Positions 1 through 5,329 of a stretch of DNA of 5,597 nt are shown piece after piece (the stretch's first letter is position 1; every line of letters starts with the position of its first letter). The DNA is from Acidobacteriota bacterium. Its GTDB lineage: Bacteria; Acidobacteriota; Terriglobia; Terriglobales; Acidobacteriaceae. The stretch spans positions 1 to 5,597 of the forward strand of contig JAJZJJ010000242.1 in NCBI GenBank assembly GCA_021810175.1. Direction: 5' to 3'. Below the pieces are notes generated by a model, which worked only from the letters and a program-made list of their open reading frames with translations, was not told the origin of the DNA and ran no database searches. The translations under genes were made by a program, and so were the position numbers.

Positions 1-338
1 TGGAGGGTGGCGGCTGTGGGCTGCATGAACCCGGAGGGGCGGATGAGCGAGCGGAGTTCGGCGATGGGCAGGGCGCGGAGGGCGTCGAAGCGGAGGAGAT
101 TGCGCTGGCGGAGGTTCGAGAGGGAGCGCTCGACGGCTGTCCATGCGGTGCCCTGGGTGAGGCAGGCTCCGACGATGGTTTCAAGGGGTGACTGGGAGGG
201 CCACCAGTGCTGCGGGCCGTAGGCAGCGGCGAGGGTTTCGTAGAGGGCGCGGAGGCGCTGAGCGGAGTTGAGCTGCGGGATGGCGGTGCTGCGAGCGGGC
301 ATGGGATTAGAGAACAGGGGAGCCGTTGCCCTTGCCAT
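1..338 (-). CDS. Endonuclease III-like HhH-GPD DNA glycosylase, 5' part (3' end beyond window)
   Basis: Not annotated by a complete ORF because it runs off the left edge; I translated it by hand. About 112 N-terminal residues are present. Counting from the ATG at 338, residues 40-46 read YGPQHWW and residues 55-66 read IVGACLTQGTAW. This is close to the (I/A)xLTQNTxW signature of the endonuclease III / 3-methyladenine glycosylase III-like branch of the HhH-GPD superfamily, which removes damaged bases in base-excision repair. The helix-hairpin-helix, the catalytic Lys/Asp and any iron-sulfur cluster cysteines would lie beyond the edge, so substrate and lyase activity cannot be judged. Start: an in-frame ATG at 338-336 shares its A with the motB stop (TAATG), suggesting translational coupling. 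The next in-frame ATG, at 302-300, gives a protein 12 residues shorter and starts nearer the conserved region. Neither has a good Shine-Dalgarno. An in-frame TGA at 347-345 closes the frame upstream. Family is fairly sure; start is uncertain. Confidence 0.8.
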   Translation of the reverse strand, partial: MARATAPLFSNPMPARSTAIPQLNSAQRLRALYETLAAAYGPQHWWPSQSPLETIVGACLTQGTAWTAVERSLSNLRQRNLLRFDALRALPIAELRSLIRPSGFMQPTAATL

Positions 339-1225
339 TATCGGTCAGGCGAAGGCTTTGGCCTCGTGGAAGATGCTATCGCAGACGGGGTATCGGGGGA
401 TGGTTTTTGGACGGCGGAGGCTGTGATCGCCGGGGATGGCGGAGTTTCGGGCAGGGATGATCTTTGGCGTGCGAGATTTTGTACGGGTGCGGGAAATGGG
501 GATTCGGCGGTGTAGCCGTAGGGGAGGACGATGATGTCGACGCGGCGGTTTTTGGCGCGTCCGGCGGCGGTAGTGTTGGAGGCGATGGGGTGGTACTGCG
601 CGTAACCGGCGGCGGAGAGGCGAGCGGGCTGGATGTGGAACCCGGTAATGAAGAGGCGGGTCATGTAAGTGGCGCGAGCGGTGGAGAGCTCCCAGTTGGA
701 GTTGTATCTGGCGGTGTGGATGGGGAGGTTGTCGGTGTGGCCTTCGATACGGAGGGCGTAGGGTGTGGGGCGGAGCTCCTGCGCGATTTTGCCGATGGTG
801 GGGATGGAGGCAGGCCGCGGCCTTGCGGATCCGCTCTGGTAAAAGCCGGCTTCGCGCAGGGAGATAACGAGGCCGTTGGGACCGAGTTGCAGCGCGACAG
901 TGTGCGCGGCAATTTCGGCGGACAGGGTGTGATCGAGCTCCTTTTTGATGCGGGTGAGGTCTTCCTGCACGGAGGCGGGGGTTTTGGCCTGAGGAGGCAC
1001 GGAGACGGAACCAGCGCCCTTGCCGTGGCCATTTTCAGGGAAGATGCCGAGAGCGGTGAAGGCCGAGTGAATGGCCTGCGCGAACTGCGCCTGCTTGCGC
1101 ATGTCGGCCCGGGAGCTGGCATAGAGGACGACGAAGAAGGCGAACAGGAGGGTGATGAAGTCCGCATAGGAGACGAGCCAGCGTTCGTGGTTGGAGTGGT
1201 GGTGTTGGCGGCGGCGCCGTTTCAT
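338..1225 (-). CDS. motB: Flagellar motor stator protein MotB
   Basis: Peptidoglycan-anchoring stator subunit of the flagellar motor; with MotA it forms the ion channel whose flow drives rotation. The 295-aa product has a basic cytoplasmic N-terminus (MKRRRRQHHH). A single membrane helix follows at about residues 17-38 with the motif SYADFITLLFAFFVVLYASS; D22 is the expected ion-binding aspartate. The segment at about 40-60 fits the plug region. An OmpA-like peptidoglycan-binding domain spans about 118-235, with GHTD at 162-165 (D165), LSTARA at 180-185 (R184) and NRRVDI at 226-231. A proline/serine-rich tail of about 45 residues follows and looks disordered. The YADF helix resembles proton-type MotB more than sodium-type PomB, so proton use is inferred. 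The ATG overlaps the motA stop by 4 nt (ATGA), with AGGAG at 1238-1234 inside the motA end. Length is normal for the family. Confidence 0.96.
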   Translation of the reverse strand: MKRRRRQHHHSNHERWLVSYADFITLLFAFFVVLYASSRADMRKQAQFAQAIHSAFTALGIFPENGHGKGAGSVSVPPQAKTPASVQEDLTRIKKELDHTLSAEIAAHTVALQLGPNGLVISLREAGFYQSGSARPRPASIPTIGKIAQELRPTPYALRIEGHTDNLPIHTARYNSNWELSTARATYMTRLFITGFHIQPARLSAAGYAQYHPIASNTTAAGRAKNRRVDIIVLPYGYTAESPFPAPVQNLARQRSSLPETPPSPAITASAVQKPSPDTPSAIASSTRPKPSPDR

Positions 1226-2022
1226 GCCGTGGACTCCTGAGCGGCGCCCTTCTTGCCTTTCTTTTTCTGCTGCCGGGTGGGCGAGGCGAGGTAGCTTTGG
1301 AGCTTGAGCTCGAGGATGCGGGGATTCATGCCTTCGAGGATGGAGATGACGCCTTCGATGGCCATTTCCTTGAGGCGCTGTTCTTCCCGGACGCGGCTTT
1401 TGAGCTTGCCGGCGACGGGCAGGAAGAGCAGGTTGGCGGCGGCGACGCCGTAGATGGTGGCGACGAAGGCGACGGCGATGCCGCGGCCGACTTCGTCGAT
1501 GTGGCTGAGATGCTGCATGACCTGGATGAGTCCGATGACGGCGCCGATGATGCCGATGGTGGGCGAGAATCCGCCGGCCGATTCAAAGACGGCGGGGATT
1601 TTCTCTTCGCTTTCCGACTGGTTGTCGAGTTGGAGTTCCATGATGGTGCGCAACTCGGAGGGTTCGGTGCCGTCGACGGCGAGCATGACGGCCTGGCGGA
1701 GGAAGGGGTCCTGGATGCTGTCGAGGTCCTGATCGAGCGAGACGATGCCGCTGCGGCGGGCCTTGTTGGCGAAGCCGACGATCTGGGTGAGGGTGGCCTG
1801 GCCGGTGTTGTGTTTCCAGAAGAAGACGCGTGCGAGGCTGCGCAGCGCCGCCATGACGGCAGGGAGGGGGTACTGGAGCAGAACGGCGCCGAAGGTGCCG
1901 CCGAAGACGATCATGGCGGCGGTGGGCTGGAGGACCTGATCGATGCGTCCGCCTTCGATGATGAGTCCGGCAAGGATGCCGAGGAGGGCGAGAAGGATGC
2001 CGCCCACGCTGCTGCTGTCCAT
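1222..2022 (-). CDS. motA: Flagellar motor stator protein MotA
   Basis: Inner-membrane, torque-generating stator subunit that surrounds MotB and contacts the rotor protein FliG. The 266-aa product shows helix 1 at about residues 5-22, helix 2 at about 34-51, a large cytoplasmic loop, then helix 3 at about 150-170 and helix 4 at about 180-203. P154 in FSPTIGIIGAVIGLI matches the conserved channel proline, and P202 in LFLPVAGKLK matches the second. The loop carries the family pattern ARRSGIVSLDQDL (88-100) and FLRQAVMLAVDG (107-118), where the charged FliG-contacting residues lie. A lysine-rich tail (KKKGKKG) ends the protein. By length and loop pattern it is nearer the Bacillus MotA / PomA / MotC type than the longer E. 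coli MotA. AAGGAG at 2037-2032 overlaps the flbD stop and sits 9 nt from the ATG, indicating coupled translation. Pairing with motB makes the assignment very safe. Confidence 0.97.
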   Translation of the reverse strand: MDSSSVGGILLALLGILAGLIIEGGRIDQVLQPTAAMIVFGGTFGAVLLQYPLPAVMAALRSLARVFFWKHNTGQATLTQIVGFANKARRSGIVSLDQDLDSIQDPFLRQAVMLAVDGTEPSELRTIMELQLDNQSESEEKIPAVFESAGGFSPTIGIIGAVIGLIQVMQHLSHIDEVGRGIAVAFVATIYGVAAANLLFLPVAGKLKSRVREEQRLKEMAIEGVISILEGMNPRILELKLQSYLASPTRQQKKKGKKGAAQESTA

Positions 2023-2035
2023 GGTTTCTATCTCC

Positions 2036-2371
2036 TTATGGCTCCTGCGGGCGGCGGCGGTGTGCGGCGGCCGGATCCGGGGCGGTTTCCTGCCTGCGCT
2101 CTTCGGGAAGGTGTGCCAGGGCGGAGTGTGCGGCGGCGGCGGAGGCTGCGTTGCGCTGATCGAGTGCGCCGGGGAGGGTTTCGGCCAGGGTTCGGAGCTC
2201 CCGGATACGGTAGGCGGTCATGCGGTCGACGACCACTTCGCAGCTCTCGAGAACGACGATCTTTTCGCCGTGGATGAGGGTGAGCATGGTATCGGGGGAT
2301 GCTTCCGCGTACTTGATGAGGTCGCTGTTGACGTAGATGGGGCTGCCGTTGAGCCGGGTGAGAGGAATCAT
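2036..2371 (-). CDS. flbD: FlbD/SwrD-family flagellar protein
   Basis: Small cytoplasmic protein of the FlbD (SwrD/YlzI) family, which sits beside motA-motB in many flagellated bacteria. In Bacillus subtilis SwrD is reported to raise motor power for swarming; a similar stator-supporting role here is inferred from family and position. It is not the NtrC-type regulator also called FlbD in Caulobacter. The 111-aa product has the family core in about its first 60 residues: MIPLTRLNG at the start, YVNSDLIKYAEASPDTMLTL, and IHGEKIVVLESCEVVVDRM, a beta-rich fold. The last 50 or so residues are alanine, proline and arginine rich, probably disordered, and make it longer than the usual 60-90 aa. Start: the ATG at 2371 opens exactly at the conserved MI.L.RLNG motif, preceded by a modest GAGG 10 nt away. 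It is the first gene of the stator operon, with a sigma-28-like promoter just upstream. Confidence 0.92.
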   Translation of the reverse strand: MIPLTRLNGSPIYVNSDLIKYAEASPDTMLTLIHGEKIVVLESCEVVVDRMTAYRIRELRTLAETLPGALDQRNAASAAAAHSALAHLPEERRQETAPDPAAAHRRRPQEP

Positions 2372-2392
2372 CGGGTGTGTGCCTCAGTGGAG

Positions 2393-2419
2393 TTATCGGC
2401 ACAGATGAGAAAACGTTCA
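2393..2419 (-). promoter_or_regulatory. Sigma-28 (FliA)-type promoter of flbD-motA-motB
   Basis: On the minus strand the -10 element at 2400-2393 is GCCGATAA, an exact match to the E. coli FliA consensus. Eleven bases upstream, 2419-2412 reads TGAACGTT against the consensus TAAAGTTT, 5 of 8 matching, with the canonical 11-nt spacer. The predicted transcript start is around 2387-2384. That leaves a leader of only about 12-16 nt, with GAGG almost at the 5' end. The element types and spacing are seen directly; sigma-28 use is inferred. Confidence 0.82.
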
Positions 2420-2488
2420 TTTGGAAGGTGGTGGGGCGGGGCGGTGGTCAGAGCGGCGCACGTGAGTTGCCAAACCAGCGGTGCGGTA

Positions 2489-2515
2489 TAAAGCAACTTT
2501 GGCGGGCGCCGATGA
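2489..2515 (+). promoter_or_regulatory. Sigma-28 (FliA)-type promoter of flagellin
   Basis: TAAAGCAA at 2489-2496 begins with the five most conserved bases of the FliA -35 element. An 11-nt spacer follows, then GCCGATGA at 2508-2515, 7 of 8 bases of the -10 consensus. This is the best overall sigma-28 match in the window, as expected for the most abundant late flagellar product. A start near 2521-2523 gives a leader of about 94 nt. Confidence 0.87.
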
Positions 2516-2542
2516 AGGCGGTGTGCAGCGATTCTCCGGTAT

Positions 2543-2575
2543 GCCGGGCGGGGCCCGGTGGAGCCGGGGATCGGA
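2543..2575 (+). promoter_or_regulatory. Flagellin mRNA leader: overlapping GC-rich hairpins with GGA motifs
   Basis: Two mutually exclusive hairpins can form in the flagellin leader. In one, CCGGGC (2544-2549) pairs with GCCCGG (2553-2558) over a GGG loop, extendable by two G-U pairs. In the other, CCCGG (2554-2558) pairs with CCGGG (2564-2568) over the loop UGGAG (2559-2563), presenting GGA in a hairpin loop as CsrA/RsmA proteins prefer. Further GGA triplets lie at 2568-2570 and 2573-2575. The pairings are seen in the sequence; regulation is inferred. Confidence 0.45.
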
Positions 2576-2599
2576 ACCGTAACCAAAACATCGCAACCA

Positions 2600-2615
2600 A
2601 AGGAGCGAATTCCTT
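2600..2615 (+). promoter_or_regulatory. Hairpin sequestering the flagellin ribosome-binding site
   Basis: The flagellin Shine-Dalgarno (AAGGAG, 2600-2605) is perfectly placed to pair with TTCCTT (2610-2615) immediately before the ATG, over a CGAA loop. That gives five Watson-Crick pairs plus one G-U. In this fold the whole ribosome-binding site is buried, so translation would depend on opening it. The stem is short and AU-containing, so it may be only marginally stable. Confidence 0.5.
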
Positions 2616-3539
2616 ATGTCACTCGGCGTACTGAACAACATCTCGGCACTTTATGCCGAGAACAACCTGAACCAGACGCAGTCCAGCCTGCAGAATGTGC
2701 TGACGCAGCTATCGTCGGGTTCGCGCATCAACTCCGGCGCCGATGACGCGGCCGGTCTTTCGCTGGCGAACGGCCTGAGCGCAAACTCGGCGGCTCTGAC
2801 GCAGTCGGCGACAAACGCGAGCGAAGGCGTGGGCCTGCTGCAGGTGGCCGACGGCGCGCTTTCGCAGGTGACGAACCTGTTGAATCGCGCGGTGACGCTG
2901 GCGACCGAAGCCTCGAACGGCACGCTGAACACCACGCAGGACAGCGCGGCGAACTCGGAGTACCAGTCGATTCTGGATGAGATCAACAATATTGGAGCGA
3001 CGACGACCTACAACGGTCAGCAGGTGTTTGGCGGCAGTTTTGCCGTCTTCACCGGTGACGGCACGGTCGGTGGCGGCTTCACCGACACCATCTCCCTCGC
3101 GGCACTGACGAGCGCGACGGTGGGCGATTCGACCGGTTCTGCCGGTCTGACCTACACGGCCGGCGGCGGCACGGCGACCTCCACTTTGACCTACGCTCCG
3201 GCGGGAACCGCCGGGACGACGACCGAAAATCTGAGCACGACCAAGCTGGACAACTCGACCGACGCGCAGGCTGCATTGAACTCCGTTTACGCGGCGGTGC
3301 AGGATGTGGCGGCCGAGCGGGGCTACACCGGCGCGCAGATCAACACGCTGAACGCGGTGAGCAACGTGGAAAGCACGGAGCAGGTGAACGTGACTTCCGC
3401 GCAGAACGCGGTCATGGCGACGGACTATGCGCAGGCGACCTCGCAGATGTCGAAGTACGAGATTCTGTCTCAGACCGGTATCAGCGCGCTGGCGCAGGCC
3501 AACAGCATGCAGCAGCTGGTGACGAAGCTGTTGCAGTAG
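2616..3539 (+). CDS. fliC: Flagellin, filament subunit
   Basis: Secreted subunit that polymerises into the flagellar filament. The 307-aa product has the flagellin N-terminal domain at about residues 3-140 (LNNISALYAENNLNQTQSSL, then LSSGSRINSGADDAAGLSLA, then TYNGQQVFGG at 131-140). A short glycine/threonine-rich variable segment spans about 141-210. The C-terminal D1/D0 domain at about 215-307 includes AAERGYTGAQINTL and ends in LVTKLLQ. Compared with the roughly 500-aa enteric FliC, the outer D2/D3 domains are essentially missing, a common compact form. There is no cysteine or tryptophan; I count only 3 Lys and 3 Arg against 22 Asp/Glu, so the protein is strongly acidic. R91, L95 and E115 align by hand with the Salmonella TLR5-contact residues R90, L94 and E114. 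The start fits the family N-terminus and has a good Shine-Dalgarno, AAGGAG. It appears to be transcribed alone from a sigma-28 promoter and ended by the hairpin downstream. Confidence 0.97.
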   Translation: MSLGVLNNISALYAENNLNQTQSSLQNVLTQLSSGSRINSGADDAAGLSLANGLSANSAALTQSATNASEGVGLLQVADGALSQVTNLLNRAVTLATEASNGTLNTTQDSAANSEYQSILDEINNIGATTTYNGQQVFGGSFAVFTGDGTVGGGFTDTISLAALTSATVGDSTGSAGLTYTAGGGTATSTLTYAPAGTAGTTTENLSTTKLDNSTDAQAALNSVYAAVQDVAAERGYTGAQINTLNAVSNVESTEQVNVTSAQNAVMATDYAQATSQMSKYEILSQTGISALAQANSMQQLVTKLLQ

Positions 3540-3562
3540 CGGCTGGGAGGTTGGATGAAACC

Positions 3563-3592
3563 GCGGGGGGCTTCGGCCTCCCGCAACTCTTT
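3563..3592 (+). terminator. Intrinsic terminator after flagellin
   Basis: GCGGGGGGC (3563-3571) pairs with GCCTCCCGC (3576-3584) as a 9-bp stem with one G-U pair, closed by the very stable C(UUCG)G tetraloop. It starts 23 bases after the flagellin stop codon. The following AACTCTTT is a weak U-tract, so termination may be partial, and the hairpin could also protect the flagellin mRNA 3' end from exonucleases. Confidence 0.75.
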
Positions 3593-3604
3593 GCGCCGCA
3601 GTTT

Positions 3605-3632
3605 TCAAGTCCCCTTCCCATTTCGCCGATAG
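3605..3632 (+). promoter_or_regulatory. Probable sigma-28 promoter of fliD-fliS
   Basis: GCCGATAG at 3625-3632 matches 7 of 8 bases of the FliA -10. TCAAGTCC at 3605-3612 matches the -35 consensus at 5 of 8 positions, but with a 12-nt rather than 11-nt spacer. The predicted start is about 3638-3640, which coincides with the fliD ATG at 3640. It lies after the flagellin terminator, so it would give the cap and chaperone genes their own transcript. Confidence 0.65.
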
Positions 3633-3639
3633 AGATTGC

Positions 3640-5328
3640 ATGAGCACTGTTGGCCTTGCATTTGGCTCTCCCACCGCCGGCACGGGTTTTGACGTGACGA
3701 GCACCGTCAACCAGATCGTGGCGAACCTGCAGGCGGTGGAGACACCCTGGCAGAATCAGCTGGCCAGCCTGCAGTCGCAGGACACGGCGCTGACGGGTCT
3801 GGGAAGTGATTTGAGCTCGCTATCGACCGCGTTACAGTCGCTGACGGATTTTCAGGGCGTGCTGGCCGGCAAGCAGGGATCGAGTTCGGATACCTCGATT
3901 CTGCAACTGACCTCTTCGGCCACGAATGCAGTCGCCGGCAGCCACACGATCGTGGTGAACAGCCTGGCGCAGACTTCGTCGTACTACAGCAATGATGTGG
4001 GCGCCACGGATACGCTTTCCGGCACGCTGAGCCTTCAGGTGGGGAATGGCACGGCGCAGACGATCACGATTGATTCCAGCGACAACACGCTGTCGTCGCT
4101 GGCGAATGCGATCAACTCGGGCAGTTATGGAGTGACGGCCAGCGTGTTGACCGATGCGAGCGGCTCGCGGCTGGAGCTGGTGAGCAACACCAGCGGATCG
4201 AGCGGGAACATTACACTGGGAGGCTCGCTGACGGACGCGACCACCAGCACGGCCATGAGCTTCACGCAGGCGCAGGCCGGCGCCGACGCGCAGCTGACGG
4301 TGGACGGCATCGCGTTGACCAGCGCCTCGAACACGGTGACGAATGCGCTGCCCGGGGTGACCTTTCAGCTGCTGAGCGCCGCGCCGGGAACGCAGGTGCA
4401 GGTGCAGATCACCAATGACAACACGTCGGTTGAGTCGGCGGTCAACAGCCTGGTGACCGCCTACAACAAGGTGATCACCGACTTGAACACGCAGGAGAGC
4501 AACGACTCCTCGGGCACGGCCCAGCCGCTGTTTGGCAACCCCACGGTGGCGACGCTGCAGCAGGAGCTGGAAAGCGCGATCAATTTTGCGCAGCCGGCCA
4601 ATGCCGTGGGGACGGCGAGCACGATCGGGAGCACGGACACGCTTTCCGGCAGCCTGGCGATTTCCGTGGGAGGCGGCACGGCACAGACGGTGAATGTGAA
4701 CAGCAGCAATCCGACGCTGCAGGGCATGGCGGACGCGATCAACGCGGCCGGGCTGGGAGTGACGGCGAGCGTGATCACCTCGGGCACGCAGGCGACGCTG
4801 AGCCTGGTGAATGCGACGGGCGGATCGAGTGGATCGATTGCGGTAACCAGCAGCCTGACCGATACGACGACCGGTTCGGCGGTGACCTTTGGTTCATCGC
4901 AGGCCAACTTCGTGACCTCGTTCACGCAGCTGGGGATTTCGGTGAACAACGACGGGACGCTGACGCTCAACACGGACACGCTGGACGCGCTGCTGAACAG
5001 CAACTACCAGAGCGTGGTGAACTTTCTGCAGCCGAGCGGATCGTATACCTCGTTTGGAAGCAATCTGACGAATGTTCTCGGCAATCTCGGCAACAGCACG
5101 CCGCAGGGAGCGATCAGCCTGGCGCTCAAGGAAAACCAGACCGTCGAGCAGCAATTGAACACGAATATTACCAACGAAAACACGATCATCAACCAGCAGA
5201 AGGCGACGCTGACGACGGAACTGAACCAGGCGAATCAGATCCTGCAGTCAATTCCGGAGCAGCTGGCCCAGGTGAACGAGATGTACAGTGCGATCACCGG
5301 CTACAACCAGTACAGGATGGGGAGCTAG
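3640..5328 (+). CDS. fliD: Flagellar filament cap protein FliD (hook-associated protein 2)
   Basis: Forms the cap at the filament tip, under which exported flagellin folds and is inserted. The 562-aa product has the FliD N-terminal domain at about residues 10-110 (GTGFDVTSTVNQIVANLQ, ETPWQNQLASLQSQDTAL). A flagellin-IN-like segment follows at about 123-208. The start of the FliD C-terminal domain is at about 212-315 (LTVDGIALTSASNTVTNALPG; VNSLVTAYNKVI). A second flagellin-IN-like segment lies at 332-417. The rest of the C-terminal domain follows (LGISVNNDGTLTLNTDTLDALL, 431-452), ending in a Gln/Asn-rich probable coiled coil at about 495-545. No cysteine, one tryptophan (W37); I count 6 Lys/Arg against 34 Asp/Glu. 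The length is somewhat above the usual 450-480 aa, explained by the duplicated segment. The start has only a weak AGAG upstream and may be read from a leaderless mRNA. fliS follows after 1 nt. Confidence 0.95.
   Translation: MSTVGLAFGSPTAGTGFDVTSTVNQIVANLQAVETPWQNQLASLQSQDTALTGLGSDLSSLSTALQSLTDFQGVLAGKQGSSSDTSILQLTSSATNAVAGSHTIVVNSLAQTSSYYSNDVGATDTLSGTLSLQVGNGTAQTITIDSSDNTLSSLANAINSGSYGVTASVLTDASGSRLELVSNTSGSSGNITLGGSLTDATTSTAMSFTQAQAGADAQLTVDGIALTSASNTVTNALPGVTFQLLSAAPGTQVQVQITNDNTSVESAVNSLVTAYNKVITDLNTQESNDSSGTAQPLFGNPTVATLQQELESAINFAQPANAVGTASTIGSTDTLSGSLAISVGGGTAQTVNVNSSNPTLQGMADAINAAGLGVTASVITSGTQATLSLVNATGGSSGSIAVTSSLTDTTTGSAVTFGSSQANFVTSFTQLGISVNNDGTLTLNTDTLDALLNSNYQSVVNFLQPSGSYTSFGSNLTNVLGNLGNSTPQGAISLALKENQTVEQQLNTNITNENTIINQQKATLTTELNQANQILQSIPEQLAQVNEMYSAITGYNQYRMGS
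4006..4263 (+). repeat. Internal FliD repeat, copy 1 (flagellin-IN-like)
   Basis: Encodes FliD residues 123-208, from TDTLSGTLSLQVGNGTAQT to the phenylalanine at 208. It aligns without gaps to residues 332-417 at a constant offset of 209 residues; I count 46 identities over 86 positions. Shared blocks include TDTLSG, GTAQT, GVTASV, GSSG and SLTD. The segment precedes the FliD C-terminal domain. Confidence 0.85.
4633..4890 (+). repeat. Internal FliD repeat, copy 2 (flagellin-IN-like)
   Basis: Encodes FliD residues 332-417, the second member of the gapless in-frame pair. It sits inside the C-terminal domain, between the VNSLVTAYNKVI region and LGISVNNDGTL, so it looks like an inserted surface domain. 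Divergence from copy 1 is about half of the residues, so this is not a recent duplication. Confidence 0.85.
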
Positions 5329-5329
5329 G

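Noticed and set aside
7..515. Short plus-strand open frames at the left end
   Set aside because: They oppose the endonuclease III-like gene and the motB 3' end, whose minus-strand translation has clear family motifs.
464..1240. Plus-strand open frame of 258 codons opposite motB
   Set aside because: It lies wholly antisense to a clear MotB, is a low-complexity Gly/Val/Asp/Glu translation typical of the mirror of a GC-rich gene, and shows no recognisable domain.
1297..2277. Plus-strand open frame of 326 codons opposite motA and flbD
   Set aside because: Antisense to two well-supported genes; strongly acidic and repetitive, as expected from complementing GC-rich codons, with no ribosome-binding site or family resemblance.
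2459..2464. CACGTG palindrome in the divergent intergenic region
   Set aside because: A single 6-base palindrome without a second copy or known regulator context is not evidence for an operator.
2469..2503. Inverted repeat GCCAAA / TTTGGC around the flagellin -35 element, plus GTTGC / GCAAC nearby
   Set aside because: Six-base arms separated by 23 nt are expected by chance in a region this size, and the two arm pairs are not in consistent order for a single operator.
2709..3710. Minus-strand open frame of 333 codons opposite flagellin
   Set aside because: Arg/His/Val-rich shadow of the flagellin codons that also crosses the terminator and the fliD start; no domain recognised.
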